This document shows positions 43,536 to 52,732 of a stretch of DNA of 64,000 nt, in pieces. Location: assembly GCF_017161265.1 (NCBI RefSeq), contig NZ_CP031393.1:2356001-2420000 (forward strand), read 5' to 3'. The notes beneath the pieces are model-generated. The model was given only the letters and a program-made list of their open reading frames with translations, did not search any database and was not told the DNA's origin. Made by a program: the position numbers and the translations under genes. This stretch comes from Treponema medium (GTDB lineage Bacteria; Spirochaetota; Spirochaetia; Treponematales; Treponemataceae). Position 1 is the stretch's first letter, and every line of letters begins with the position of its first letter.

Positions 43536-43757
43536 ATGAGCTTCTCACAACTTTTTACCTTGATAAAGAATGTGGTTATTTCTCCCGAAGTGATTATCAT
43601 TACTGTACTACTTATATTATACTTAAATCTTGTATTCTATATTGTGCAGTATCAAAAACCGAGACTTCCCTCACTACAAAGCAGACTCCAGAAAAATTTA
43701 CAGAAGTCGCCGACAGGAGCTAAAAAGGATACGACAACAACCGAGAAAACAAAATAA
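43536..43757 (+). CDS. Small single-TM protein of unknown function
   Basis: The 73-residue ORF has one strong membrane helix (about 17-38, VVISPEVIIITVLLILYL) and a basic, Lys/Thr/Gln-rich cytoplasmic tail. No good ribosome site is visible before the ATG. The composition is biologically sensible and it occupies the gap between the Nim-like gene and rnhB, but support is modest. Confidence 0.5.
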   Translation: MSFSQLFTLIKNVVISPEVIIITVLLILYLNLVFYIVQYQKPRLPSLQSRLQKNLQKSPTGAKKDTTTTEKTK

Positions 43758-43820
43758 GAATCGGAAAGTTTAGAAATACCTTAACATACGAGGTTCTTTT
43801 TAAAATGCAGAGCTATCGCC

Positions 43821-44447
43821 TTATATATGATCAGCTGTAAGATTAGACGGAACATTTTTGAACTTAAAACTCTGCCGCTGGATAGGTGAAGCGCCGTATA
43901 ACCCGATAAGAGATCGGTGCAGTTTTGTCCCATAGCCTTTATGCAGATCGTAGCGATAGAGCGGATATTGTTTATGATATTCCATCATACGATGATCCCG
44001 CTCGGTTTTAGCCAGAATAGAAGCAGCCATCACACACGGATACCGCCCGTCAGCCTTAGGCTCCGCAATAAGTTTGAAATTACCGCCAATATCAGGCAGT
44101 TGATTACCGTCAACAATAACCGTTAAATCCTTTTCGTTATCGGCAAGCGCATTTGAAGTCTTTCGCCCATACTGTGCAAATAGAGCCTCAAACGCTTCCT
44201 TCATTGCAGCAAGCGTTGCTTGTAAAATATTGATTTTATCTATTTGTTCTGAAGGAACCGATGCAATCTGCCAATACAATGCACCGTCAAGAATAGCTGT
44301 CCGCGCAATTTCCCGTCGCTTCGGGGATAGCTTTTTTGAATCATTCAATATAGAAACATCAAAGGAAGCGGGCAAAATAACAGCGGCAGCGTATACAGGA
44401 CCTGCCAACGCTCCCCTCCCCGCTTCATCAATACCGCAAAACAACAT
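43821..44447 (-). CDS. rnhB: Ribonuclease HII
   Basis: RNase HII removes ribonucleotides and RNA from RNA-DNA hybrids. The active-site motif GIDEAGRGALAGPV is at the N-terminus; further acidic residues lie in VIVDGN and in AEPKADGRYPCVMAASILAK. Length is about 208 residues. I use ATG 44447; the preceding GTG is in frame. AGGAAAAA lies upstream. Confidence 0.95.
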   Translation of the reverse strand: MLFCGIDEAGRGALAGPVYAAAVILPASFDVSILNDSKKLSPKRREIARTAILDGALYWQIASVPSEQIDKINILQATLAAMKEAFEALFAQYGRKTSNALADNEKDLTVIVDGNQLPDIGGNFKLIAEPKADGRYPCVMAASILAKTERDHRMMEYHKQYPLYRYDLHKGYGTKLHRSLIGLYGASPIQRQSFKFKNVPSNLTADHI

Positions 44448-44515
44448 CACGTATTTTTCCTGTTCTGTTTATTTTAACCGTCCCCGCCACGATGCGCATT
44501 TATCTCTATGATGCG

Positions 44516-45406
44516 TTATCTACGAACAAGTGCTTCCTCAAATCCGGTTAATTCAACAGATTCCGGCAATTCGACTTTAGAAGCATTATCGGCAATGACG
44601 GCCGCATCCATCATTTCAAATAAAGGCGAGGTATATGAGCATTGCAATTTTCGCACTTTTACGGTTGAACCGGTAAGCTCAGCCAGTCTTCCGGTATAAT
44701 GCGCAGCAAGACTACAAACCGTATCGGTCAGCGTACACTGTGTTTTTACAAAATCAAAACATAGCACCATTAATCCCGATGCCGAAAAAGTACTGCGTAG
44801 CGCGGACACAGTACTTTTCTTTGCACGCACCAATACGGCCTGCGCACTTTGTTCGGAAGTAAAAGACGTATCAGTACAGGTCATGCGGCTATCGCGCAGT
44901 ATCACTGCATCGCCACCCTCTTTTACGGTAATCGAAACTTTATTCAGCGTAACGGAAGCATTCGAGCCGTATACAACAGGAACGGTACGAGGTTCCGTAA
45001 ACCGTTCCGATCGCTTTACCGAACATCCTTTTATCTCCAACGAAGTACGTTCAACGACAAAACCGGCATTTTCTCCGAATGTAATTACCGGAGTATTCTT
45101 ACCGATTATCTTAATCGGAATGGTAAGAAATACCGCTTCTTCGACATATACATCGGAACAAAGAAAAACAGAAACCGGCGCAGGTTTACCATTTTTTACC
45201 GGAGCTTCTTGCCGGTTTATTCGATCATAGGCTGCTGCAACGGCCTGCTCAAGAAAAACAAACGGACTATCGGACGTACCTTTTTCGGCGGTTGTTTTCG
45301 CAGTCGTATCTACATAAAAGACCAAGTTGCTCTCAACAGCAAAAAGGGAAAGAGAACAGAGGAAATAAGCAAAAAAGAAAAATAACGGCTTACTATTCCT
45401 GCGCAT
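44516..45406 (-). CDS. Exported beta-helix (pectate-lyase-like) protein
   Basis: The protein has a signal peptide MRRNSKPLFFFFAYFLCSLSLFA starting at 45406, which is shown here only by position. The mature part has repeated short strands separated by turns (VPVVYGSNASVTLNKVSI; AVILRDSRMTCTDTSF; AVLVRAKKSTVSALRSTF), the pattern of a right-handed parallel beta-helix. An N-terminal LEQAVAAAYDRINR segment resembles the start of DUF1565-type surface proteins. It is likely periplasmic or surface-located with no identified catalytic motif. It overlaps the end of the phosphoribosyltransferase gene slightly when taken from a longer start. Confidence 0.7.
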   Translation of the reverse strand: MRRNSKPLFFFFAYFLCSLSLFAVESNLVFYVDTTAKTTAEKGTSDSPFVFLEQAVAAAYDRINRQEAPVKNGKPAPVSVFLCSDVYVEEAVFLTIPIKIIGKNTPVITFGENAGFVVERTSLEIKGCSVKRSERFTEPRTVPVVYGSNASVTLNKVSITVKEGGDAVILRDSRMTCTDTSFTSEQSAQAVLVRAKKSTVSALRSTFSASGLMVLCFDFVKTQCTLTDTVCSLAAHYTGRLAELTGSTVKVRKLQCSYTSPLFEMMDAAVIADNASKVELPESVELTGFEEALVRR

Positions 45407-45413
45407 CGGCTTC

Positions 45414-46016
45414 TTATAAAATACCCTTAAAAATTTCGCGCAGTTCAGGATATTGCGCATAGTAGTACTTTTCAAGTTCATCAGGAGTTAAACCGGTCAG
45501 TTCATGGCTCATATAATGAATCCAGTGGCTGTCTTTATCGGCATAGATATCGTGCTTTCTACACCAGTAATCAGGTTGAATGGGTTCGCTGCTCTTTCTA
45601 TTATGGAAAACCTTATAATCATGAACGGCTATCTTTATATCACGCCGCGGAATACCTTTTTCCAAGAAAGCTGACACAAGATAATTGATCGTAGCACCGC
45701 TATCAAAAATATCATCGACCAACAATATCTTATCGCCGCTCCGCAGGTGTTCCGGTGAATACGTCCATCCGTCAATCATCATCTTTGACTGTTGATTGGC
45801 ATCTGAATAAGAATGAGCGACGACAGCGGCATACAAAACAGGCTTCACATCTTTATTCACTAACTTAAACCATTCATGAATAGCATTCCCCAAAGATGAA
45901 CCGCCCCGTAGTGAAACATATATCACATCAGGAATAAAACCGTCCTCCCAAATTTGGCGCGCCAAACGGAACCCGTTATTACGAACCGCATCATAAGGTA
46001 AAAATTCTTTGCTCAT
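45414..46016 (-). CDS. Purine phosphoribosyltransferase (xanthine/hypoxanthine type)
   Basis: The 200-residue protein has the PRPP-binding motif ILLVDDIFDSGATINYL and an N-terminal loop IYVSLRGGSSLGNAI, typical of type-I phosphoribosyltransferases of the Gpt/XPRT group. It would salvage purine bases to nucleotides. The tail after the core (about 150-200) is longer than in E. coli Gpt. GAGGAAGCGATT precedes the ATG. The beta-helix gene follows. Confidence 0.85.
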   Translation of the reverse strand: MSKEFLPYDAVRNNGFRLARQIWEDGFIPDVIYVSLRGGSSLGNAIHEWFKLVNKDVKPVLYAAVVAHSYSDANQQSKMMIDGWTYSPEHLRSGDKILLVDDIFDSGATINYLVSAFLEKGIPRRDIKIAVHDYKVFHNRKSSEPIQPDYWCRKHDIYADKDSHWIHYMSHELTGLTPDELEKYYYAQYPELREIFKGIL

Positions 46017-46249
46017 AATCGCTTCCTCACTTTACTTACAATGTAGAGTTTATTTCAAATCCGAATACGCCACCCTCAGCCGTATCAGAACGGTTGTTCA
46101 ACTTTGAGGAAAATAATAGTGATAGGAAATAAAGCTCTCATTTTCTTAGTATAACGATTTCAAGTTGCTTATTCAATAGAAGTTTTATCTATCATAATTT
46201 AAATACGTACGATACATCAGTCACCAAATTATTGCACGGCAAAGCGCAT

Positions 46250-46286
46250 AAAAAAAGCTGCCCGTCGGTAAATCCGATGGCAGCCT
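46250..46286 (-). terminator. Intrinsic terminator after the 56-residue zinc-ribbon gene
   Basis: Read on the minus strand, GGCTGCCATCGG and CCGACGGGCAGC form a GC-rich stem with an ATTTA loop, followed by TTTTTTTAT. It lies 25 nt after the stop codon of the small gene. Confidence 0.85.
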
Positions 46287-46310
46287 TCTACTTCAGTGTA
46301 TCTTATAAGA

Positions 46311-46481
46311 TTATTTAAAATCTTTAGGTCGGCGTTCAATACGATGACATTTTGCACATTCAGCGATATTTTTTATTTTTCCGTTTTCAACCATTGTTTT
46401 TAACACAACTTCACCGCCGCACGGACAGCTAAACTTTTGCGTAGCGACAGCAGTACGGGAGTTTTTACTTGCACCAGCCAT
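46311..46481 (-). CDS. 56-residue zinc-ribbon protein
   Basis: A minus-strand ORF starts at ATG 46481 with AGGAGG about 8 nt upstream and ends in TAA at 46311, directly before an intrinsic terminator. The product starts MAGASKNSRTAVATQKF and carries SCPCGGEVVL and ECAKCHRIE, a CxC/CxxC four-cysteine site for zinc. It is too short for many annotation cut-offs. A complete gene with ribosome site and terminator makes it a real expressed protein; I do not know its role. Confidence 0.85.
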   Translation of the reverse strand: MAGASKNSRTAVATQKFSCPCGGEVVLKTMVENGKIKNIAECAKCHRIERRPKDFK

Positions 46482-46562
46482 ACCTCAAGCCTCCTCATGA
46501 AAAATTTCGTCCTTAAATATAGAAAATTTATGACAGACTGTCAAGCCCCCGCAAACCAAGGT

Positions 46563-46591
46563 TTGTAATTTATTCTCTTTTGTGATATGCT
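46563..46591 (+). promoter_or_regulatory. Promoter for a probable leaderless start at 46598
   Basis: TTGTAA (46563-46568), a 17-nt spacer and TATGCT (46586-46591) are followed after 6 nt by ATG 46598. No Shine-Dalgarno is present. Confidence 0.5.
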
Positions 46592-46597
46592 CAGTTT

Positions 46598-47539
46598 ATG
46601 TTTCAAAAGTATCCGGTGCTTCTCCAACCTATACGGACACGAGTGCACTATAAGCAAAAACATTCCGAAGATCTGCTTCCGATATTCCCACTGCTTTTAT
46701 TGCTGTGTTGCTTTTGGTGCTTTTCAGGATGCACAACCGTTTCCACCGCCCACACGGATACGCCATATCAACCTGTCACTCAAACAAAAATACGCTGGCG
46801 TACCCTATCCCCGGGGATCGAAGCTGCCGATATCAATGATCCGCAGTTTCCGCTTATCGTTCATGTCGTAAAAATAGATTTAGGCAATCCCGCTGTCTCT
46901 GTTATAACATCAGAACCGGCTCTTTTTAAAAACAACCAAGGTTGTATCCGCGGCGAAACGACATGGGATTTTGCCCTGAGGCGCAATACAATCATCGCCT
47001 TCAACGCCACTCCATTCAAAACAAGCTCGCTACTTTTCAGCATGTACCGAACTATCGTTGGTATTCATATTACGGATTTCCACCGGATGAGTATGCCGAA
47101 CAAACGCTACGGCGCATTGCTTTTTTATGCGGATAAAACAGCCCGCATTATCGACTCTCAAACGGAAGATGTCTTATCGGCAGATGTCCGCCATGCAGTA
47201 GGGGGATTTTGGACCATCCTCCGAAACGGTACCGTGATGCCGCAAAAACTTCACCGCCGAGATTCACGAACTGCCGTCGGCCTCACCGATAACGGAAAAA
47301 CGCTCTTCATCGTCGTGGTCGAAGGAGAAAATAAACGGAGAAGCCAAGGGCTTTCCTTTGAAGAATCGGCAAGGCTGCTACGGGAATTAGGCGCTGACGA
47401 TGCGCTCCAACTCGATGGCGGCAGTTCAAGTTCGTTGGTTTTACAGGAAAACGGAGCACAGCATATTGTCGCTCCCAGTCGCAGCTGGAATATCCATATC
47501 CGTGTTGCAAGTAATATCGGTATTATCATTAATCAATGA
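46598..47539 (+). CDS. Phosphodiester glycosidase (NAGPA-domain) lipoprotein
   Basis: The 313-residue protein has a basic N-terminus, a hydrophobic stretch (about 28-42) and a lipobox CFSGC (Cys near 45), so it is probably a lipoprotein. The rest matches the NAGPA/phosphodiester-glycosidase domain: VHVVKIDLGNPAVSV, the FNATPF region, DSRTAVGLTDNGKTLFIVVV and ALQLDGGSSSSLVL, the diagnostic DGG motif. It could remodel phosphodiester-linked sugars in the envelope. The signal region is unusually long before the lipobox. Confidence 0.82.
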   Translation: MFQKYPVLLQPIRTRVHYKQKHSEDLLPIFPLLLLLCCFWCFSGCTTVSTAHTDTPYQPVTQTKIRWRTLSPGIEAADINDPQFPLIVHVVKIDLGNPAVSVITSEPALFKNNQGCIRGETTWDFALRRNTIIAFNATPFKTSSLLFSMYRTIVGIHITDFHRMSMPNKRYGALLFYADKTARIIDSQTEDVLSADVRHAVGGFWTILRNGTVMPQKLHRRDSRTAVGLTDNGKTLFIVVVEGENKRRSQGLSFEESARLLRELGADDALQLDGGSSSSLVLQENGAQHIVAPSRSWNIHIRVASNIGIIINQ

Positions 47540-47612
47540 AGACTGTTCAATTTTAAGGTTTGCCTTTATCGTATAAGCGATGTAAAATAGAGAGAATACG
47601 GAGGTGGTTTAT

Positions 47613-48128
47613 ATGAATGAAGTGATCAATGCAATTTTAACGCGAGTCAGTATACGCAAATTTACCGATCAAAGAATTGAAGATGAAAAACTAAAACTTA
47701 TTGCCGACTGCGCAAAAGCTGCTCCGACAGGAAAAAACAGACAAGCACGAAAATTTACGGTTGTACATAATCGGGAAAAAATTCAACAACTTGCACGGGC
47801 GATCGCAAAAGTGCATAACCGCAGCGATTACCATATATACGACTGCGATGCCATTCTCTTGATCAGCTTTGCTGAGGATGATATATACGGCCAATGCGAT
47901 TCGTCTTGCGCAATCGAAAATACTTATTTAGCTGCGGAATCCCTTGGGTTGGGTGCCGTCTGGATTAACCAATTGCGTGATAAATGTAATGAACCGGAAA
48001 TCAGGAAGATACTCGACTCCTTTCATATTCCGCACAATCATATAATATGCGGCTTTGTTGCGTTGGGATATCCTGCAGAAAAACCGGCGCCGAAAGAACG
48101 GACAGAACCGGTAGAATTTATACACTAG
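47613..48128 (+). CDS. Nitroreductase-family flavoprotein
   Basis: The protein of 171 residues starts at ATG 47613 with GGAGGTGGTTTAT before it. Family marks are ILTRVSIRKFTDQRIEDEKL, AAPTGKNRQARKF, the CAIENTYLAAESLGLGAVWINQL helix (described by position about 100-120) and ICGFVALGYPAEKP near the end. It would use FMN and NAD(P)H to reduce nitro or quinone compounds. It stands between the NAGPA lipoprotein and gpsA, probably as its own unit. Confidence 0.9.
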   Translation: MNEVINAILTRVSIRKFTDQRIEDEKLKLIADCAKAAPTGKNRQARKFTVVHNREKIQQLARAIAKVHNRSDYHIYDCDAILLISFAEDDIYGQCDSSCAIENTYLAAESLGLGAVWINQLRDKCNEPEIRKILDSFHIPHNHIICGFVALGYPAEKPAPKERTEPVEFIH

Positions 48129-48130
48129 GA

Positions 48131-48165
48131 CAACTTAAAAAAACTCGCCTAGATTTTTAGAGATC
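48131..48165. repeat. Mini hairpin of the three-hairpin family before gpsA
   Basis: CAACTTAAAAAAACTCG and AGATTTTTAGAGATCTTG resemble the outer hairpin of the full elements in diverged form. It lies 20 nt before the gpsA start codon. Confidence 0.35.
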
Positions 48166-48183
48166 TTGATAGGAAAACATACT

Positions 48184-49257
48184 ATGAATGAAAAAATCGC
48201 TATCCTCGGTGCGGGATCATGGGGAACGGCAATAGCCTGTGCACTCGGTCGAAACGGGCATCGTGTCATGCTCTGGAATCGGAGTGAGGATGTATGCTCA
48301 AGCATCAATACCGAGCATATCAATAAAAAGTATTTACCGAACTATATCTTACCACCGACGATCTCCGCTTCTACCAATATGCAAGAAGTATGCAAAGATG
48401 CGGCTGTACTCTTTTTAGCAAGCCCCTCCCTCTATTTAATGGATATCGTAAACCGACTCTTAACGATTCCTCCTTTTAATACCGATACCGGTACAGAGAC
48501 ATATCCACTCATCGCAGTACTTACCAAAGGATTTATCCCCGATGAGTACGGAGAACCGCACTTAATCATCGAATCCCTTGAAAAAAAGTTACCCGATTTT
48601 TATCGAGATCACCTCGTCTATGTCGCAGGTCCAAGTCACGGAGAAGAAGTTGCCGCCGGAAAGCTCACCGGTCTTATTGCAGCTTCAAAAAATCCCTTAA
48701 GCTCAATCCGATGCCGTGAAATCCTTAAATCGCGCAGCTTACTGGTATACTCAAGTCTTGATATTGTAGGAGTACAGGTATGCGCAGCGACAAAAAACGT
48801 GATTGCTATTGCATTCGGCATGCTCGATGCGCTAACCGAACACTCTGACTTTTTCGGCGACAATACCGAATCACTTTTATTGGCGGCCGGCTTAAACGAA
48901 ATTCAGATTATCGGGAGAGCAATGGGCGCAACGCACCCGGAAACATTCACATCGATTTCAGGTATCGGCGACCTTGATGTTACATGCCGAAGCAAATACG
49001 GCAGAAACCGCAAATTCGGGCGCGAAATTATCACAGCAGCGGTCTTAGATGCCTTTAACGGCATCGATGACCTTATTGCACGAATTGGAACTATCGGCTA
49101 TTTACCGGAAGGTATCGTCGCGTGCGCTTACCTCAGTAAGATTGCCGTAAGATACGATTTAAAGCTGCCGCTCTGTACTGGACTCTACAAAATTCTGAAC
49201 AAAGAATTATGCCCGACAGAGTTTATCGAAAATCTTTTAAATGGAACAAAGAATTAA
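48184..49257 (+). CDS. gpsA: Glycerol-3-phosphate dehydrogenase [NAD(P)+]
   Basis: GpsA makes sn-glycerol-3-phosphate for phospholipid synthesis. The N-terminal Rossmann motif KIAILGAGSWGTAIA, the GPSHGEEVAAG motif, the catalytic Lys in CAATKNVIAIAFGM, and SGIGDLDVTCRSKYGRNRKFG are all present. The product has 357 residues from ATG 48184 (AGGAAAAC upstream); an earlier ATG at 48166 is in frame but lies in the repeat. Confidence 0.95.
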   Translation: MNEKIAILGAGSWGTAIACALGRNGHRVMLWNRSEDVCSSINTEHINKKYLPNYILPPTISASTNMQEVCKDAAVLFLASPSLYLMDIVNRLLTIPPFNTDTGTETYPLIAVLTKGFIPDEYGEPHLIIESLEKKLPDFYRDHLVYVAGPSHGEEVAAGKLTGLIAASKNPLSSIRCREILKSRSLLVYSSLDIVGVQVCAATKNVIAIAFGMLDALTEHSDFFGDNTESLLLAAGLNEIQIIGRAMGATHPETFTSISGIGDLDVTCRSKYGRNRKFGREIITAAVLDAFNGIDDLIARIGTIGYLPEGIVACAYLSKIAVRYDLKLPLCTGLYKILNKELCPTEFIENLLNGTKN

Positions 49258-49269
49258 ACGCATACAAGG

Positions 49270-49645
49270 CAATTGCATCAGACACTATCTTGAATATCCC
49301 ACGGAATCAACAACCCCGACGCAAGCGTCGGGGTACAATGCTCAACGTTTCGCATTGTATGTTCTATAAGGTGGTTGCAGTCGGCTTTAATACCCTTTGT
49401 TACGACGCAAGCGTCGGGGTATTAAACCCTCCGCACGAATAAATAGGCTGTTCAACCAGAATTTCGCTGCTATGCAGCTCAAATGGTTGCCCAGCCTATT
49501 TATTCCGCGATTTTATCTATTTGTCTGATACAATTACCTTTCTTCTAAAAATAAACTGCGCAAAATTTTATCCAAAATTTTGTGCAAAAGGAAAGCAACC
49601 GCTTGAAATATTTCTGGTACGGTTACTCTTGCACCACATCAGACA
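49270..49645. repeat. Nested palindromic repeat, copy C, with inserted GC-rich hairpins
   Basis: Outer arms AATTGCATCAGACA and TGTCTGATACAATT enclose a stem GAATAAATAGGCTG/CAGCCTATTTATTC with the shared TTCAACCAGAATTTCG loop. Between them, 49313-49334 is a perfect ACCCCGACGC/GCGTCGGGGT hairpin, 49335-49353 a TACAATGC/GCATTGTA hairpin, and 49389-49423 a nested AATACCC/GGGTATT stem with CGACGC/GCGTCG inside. The 3' side carries GCAACCGC/GCGGTTAC-type arms and ends at the hlyIII stop codon. Confidence 0.75.
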
Positions 49646-50296
49646 CTATATGCTGTAATAGATAGAAAAGAAGTGCATAATACTTCCGGCAAGTACAAAG
49701 AGGTGCCACACACCGTGCATCCATTTTATTTTTTTCATTGCATAAAAAACGCAGCCGACTGTATAGAGCACACCGCCTAAAACTAAAAAGCGGAAGCTTA
49801 ATAAAGAGAGCTGTTCTTTCAGCGGCTTTGCAGCGAATATAATAAGCCACCCCATCGGAATATAGGTAACAACCGATAACACGCGCACTCTGCTTCCGAA
49901 TATAGCATAGAGTACAATACCGACTACGGCTAATCCCCAAATAACGCCAAAGATAGCCCAACCGACCGCTCCCCGCAGCGCAGTGAGACAGTAGGCAGTA
50001 TAGGTTCCGGCAATAAGGATATAAATTGAACAGTGATCGAATATGCCAAATACTTTTTTTGTGCCAAGCGGTAAAGCATGATAGAGCGTTGAGAACAAAT
50101 ACAAAATGATTAACGACGCACCGAATATTGTAAATCCGACAATGCACCGCGCTCTATATTCCTCAGGCGCATAATGAACGGCACGGATAATGAGAAGCAC
50201 CAACCCTGCAATCGAAAGCAAAGCTCCAATACCATGAGTTATTGCATTGACAATTTCTTCACCTGTTGTGTACCGTTTTACAATTATTTGTGCCAT
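49646..50296 (-). CDS. Hemolysin-III / PAQR-family membrane protein
   Basis: From ATG 50296 the protein has 216 residues with seven membrane segments and PAQR-family residues: [39 protein letters not shown], and the C-terminal [16 protein letters not shown], which supply the conserved zinc-site His and Asp. GGGAG lies 5-8 nt before the start. It is downstream of rpmE, separated by that gene's terminator. The family's bacterial function is not settled; some members affect membrane lipids, others were called hemolysins. Confidence 0.9.
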   Translation of the reverse strand: MAQIIVKRYTTGEEIVNAITHGIGALLSIAGLVLLIIRAVHYAPEEYRARCIVGFTIFGASLIILYLFSTLYHALPLGTKKVFGIFDHCSIYILIAGTYTAYCLTALRGAVGWAIFGVIWGLAVVGIVLYAIFGSRVRVLSVVTYIPMGWLIIFAAKPLKEQLSLLSFRFLVLGGVLYTVGCVFYAMKKIKWMHGVWHLFVLAGSIMHFFSIYYSI

Positions 50297-50308
50297 CATA
50301 TCTCCCAT

Positions 50309-50348
50309 AAAAAAACAAAACACTAAAACCTATCCGTTTTAGTGTTTT
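50309..50348 (-). terminator. Intrinsic terminator after rpmE
   Basis: AAAACACTAAAAC (50317-50329) and GTTTTAGTGTTTT (50336-50348) form a perfect 13-bp stem. On the minus strand it is followed by a run of seven T. It ends 12 nt before the HlyIII start codon. Confidence 0.8.
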
Positions 50349-50370
50349 ATCTCTACGGAATAACGGACTT

Positions 50371-50574
50371 TTAGTCTTTAATGTTATAGCGTTTCTTAAA
50401 GCGGTCGATACGTCCGGCAGTGTCTACTAACTTCTGTTTACCGGTAAAGAAAGGATGACAAGCAGAACAAATTTCAACTTTAATATCTTTCTCTGTAGAA
50501 CGGGTCTGAATAACATTTCCACATGCGCACGTAATCGTTGTTTCCACATAATTAGGATGAATATCTTTTTTCAT
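50371..50574 (-). CDS. rpmE: 50S ribosomal protein L31
   Basis: The 67-residue protein starts [20 protein letters not shown] and has the zinc-binding form of L31 with CAC near residue 16 and [26 protein letters not shown]-type sequence and GAGGTG lie before the ATG. It follows rho, an arrangement seen in many bacteria, and is closed by an intrinsic terminator. Confidence 0.97.
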   Translation of the reverse strand: MKKDIHPNYVETTITCACGNVIQTRSTEKDIKVEICSACHPFFTGKQKLVDTAGRIDRFKKRYNIKD

Positions 50575-50647
50575 TATAACACCTCTTACACACTACCCCC
50601 GAAAGGAGCATTACTTACCATTTCAGCATCAATCAGCCAGAGCCGTA

Positions 50648-52285
50648 TTATTGCATGGTTCCGGAATTCATCAATTTCAAGAACACTTCATTATTCTTAC
50701 TTTTCTTCATTTTGTCAAGAAGTAAGTCCATAATTTCGATATCATCCATCGGGTTAATAACTTTCCGCAACAGCCAAATCCGCTGCAAATCAGCCTCATC
50801 AATCAAAAGTTCTTCTTTACGGGTTCCCGACTTCTTAATATTGATTGCAGGGAATATACGGCGATCGGACAACCGGCGATCCAAGTTGATCTCCATATTA
50901 CCCGTCCCTTTGAACTCCTCAAAGATAACTTCATCCATACGGCTGCCGGTTTCTATCAGCGCGGTAGCGATAATGGTCAGACTGCCGCCTTCTTCAATAT
51001 TCCGGGCAGCACCGAAAAAGCGTTTGGGCTTATGCAGGGCATTCGAATCGACACCACCGGACAGCACCTTACCGGAAGTCGGCACCGTTTGGTTATATGC
51101 ACGGGCAAGACGTGTGATGGAATCGAGTAGAATCACTACATCCTTTTTGTGTTCAACCAGCCGCTTTGCCTTTTCCAATACCATTTCTGCAACCTGAACG
51201 TGCCTCGTCGCCTGCTCATCGAAGGTAGACGAGATAACCTCACCGCGCACCGTCCGCTCCATGTCGGTAACTTCTTCAGGCCGCTCATCAATCAACAAAA
51301 CGATGAGATATACCTCAGGGTGATTTTGCGTTATGGCATTCGCGATTTGCTGCATCAATATTGTCTTACCGGTACGAGGAGGGGCAACAATCAATGAACG
51401 TTGCCCCTTTCCGATCGGACAGAACAAATCCATAATACGGGTTGAATACAGTTCGCTTGTTGTTTCCAGATTGAGTTTTTGACGGGGATACAGCGGAGTA
51501 AGGTTATCGAAGGGAATGCGGCTTTGTGCAATAGATACATCCTCAAAGTTTACCGATTCAACTCGCAACAGCGCAAAAAAGCGCTCCCCTTCTTTGGGTG
51601 AACGAATTTGTCCGTATACGGTATCTCCCGTTTTAAGATTAAACAACCGTATCTGGCTCGGCGAAATGTAAATATCGTCTGATCCGGACAAATAACTGTT
51701 CTGCGGCGAACGCAAAAAGCCGTATCCGTCCGGCAGAATCTCCAAAGCGCCGGAGGCAAAAATAATTCCGCCGTTTTCCGTATGGTTTTTCAGAATAAAA
51801 AAGATAATTTCCTGCTTTTTCATCGCAACCATATCTTCATGCGGTATACCGTACTGCGCCGCTAAATCACGCAGGGCATGCATACCCATACGTGTTAAAT
51901 CGTTAATAACCAGTTTCAGTTTATTCTCGTTGTCTTCGGAACTGTTATTTCCATCGACAACAACAGCAGTAGGATCCTGTGCTCTGTTATAGGTTCTCCG
52001 CATAGAAGATTGGCGGCGCGGTTTTTTCTCCGCCTCAGGCGCACTTGCATCTCCGGATGGTTTTCTGCGCATACGCGACCGTACTACTAATTTTTTTTCA
52101 GGCGTTTCATCGGATGCAGTAGGATGTTCAACATCATTATCTGTTTGATGTATAAACCTTTCGGCTTCAGGGGATACGGTAGCCGCTGCCTCTTGTTGCT
52201 CCAGATTCAACTCAGGCTGTCCTGAAAAATCCGAAGCGGCTCCGTCAGCAGTAAAAGGCGAACGGCGTACTTTTAAGATTGTCAT
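50648..52285 (-). CDS. rho: Transcription termination factor Rho with long N-terminal extension
   Basis: Rho is the hexameric RNA helicase that ends transcription. The C-terminal 420 residues are canonical: the RNA-binding fold with [14 protein letters not shown], Walker [42 protein letters not shown] and [14 protein letters not shown]. The N-terminal 125 residues are a spirochaete-type insertion rich in charged residues, Ser, Thr and Arg ([11 protein letters not shown]), without known fold. GGAGAAATTTT precedes the ATG. The stop lies about 70 nt before rpmE. Confidence 0.97.
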   Translation of the reverse strand: MTILKVRRSPFTADGAASDFSGQPELNLEQQEAAATVSPEAERFIHQTDNDVEHPTASDETPEKKLVVRSRMRRKPSGDASAPEAEKKPRRQSSMRRTYNRAQDPTAVVVDGNNSSEDNENKLKLVINDLTRMGMHALRDLAAQYGIPHEDMVAMKKQEIIFFILKNHTENGGIIFASGALEILPDGYGFLRSPQNSYLSGSDDIYISPSQIRLFNLKTGDTVYGQIRSPKEGERFFALLRVESVNFEDVSIAQSRIPFDNLTPLYPRQKLNLETTSELYSTRIMDLFCPIGKGQRSLIVAPPRTGKTILMQQIANAITQNHPEVYLIVLLIDERPEEVTDMERTVRGEVISSTFDEQATRHVQVAEMVLEKAKRLVEHKKDVVILLDSITRLARAYNQTVPTSGKVLSGGVDSNALHKPKRFFGAARNIEEGGSLTIIATALIETGSRMDEVIFEEFKGTGNMEINLDRRLSDRRIFPAINIKKSGTRKEELLIDEADLQRIWLLRKVINPMDDIEIMDLLLDKMKKSKNNEVFLKLMNSGTMQ

Positions 52286-52732
52286 AAAATTTCTCCATAG
52301 TAAATTTTAGTTAAAAAAAATATCAAGAAGATACGGAGTATTCTCTAAGAAAGATTAGCTTTGATTAGTTGCTTTAAGGCATCTCTAAAAAACTGAGGTT
52401 TTTAGTGGTTCCCTTTAGGAAACACTGTGTTTCAAGACAGAAGCTTTTGTCACGATCACATGATCTTGTACTTGTTAGCGGCACATCTTGTATTACCAAC
52501 ATTTTTTACTTCTGTTTGGAATAACTGCATTCATCGCGGAATGAGTGCTTCCGATTATTTCACAATAAGACTTACTTTTGATAATAGCTACATCGTAATA
52601 AATACCCATTGTGAAATAAGAAATGCCAAAGTTACCACCGATTACCCCTACACGTTGGATTAACCGGTAACTCCTTTATTCTACCTTTTTATTTTTTATC
52701 TTGTCAAGAGTATCGCCATTATTTTATCGGTT
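52286..52732. other. Intergenic region upstream of rho with repeat hairpin and distant inverted repeat
   Basis: No gene is supported. A GGCATCTCTAAAAAACTGA/TTTTTAGTGGTTCCC hairpin of the three-hairpin family lies at 52378-52413. TTATTTCACAAT (52555-52566) and ATTGTGAAATAA (52608-52619) form a perfect 12-bp inverted repeat 41 nt apart. An ORF on the plus strand (52427-52663) has no ribosome site and no recognisable features. Confidence 0.45.

Noticed and set aside
52427-52663. A 78-residue ORF on the plus strand upstream of rho
   Set aside because: It has no ribosome site and no recognisable pattern, and starts inside a repeat hairpin. It is better read as chance.
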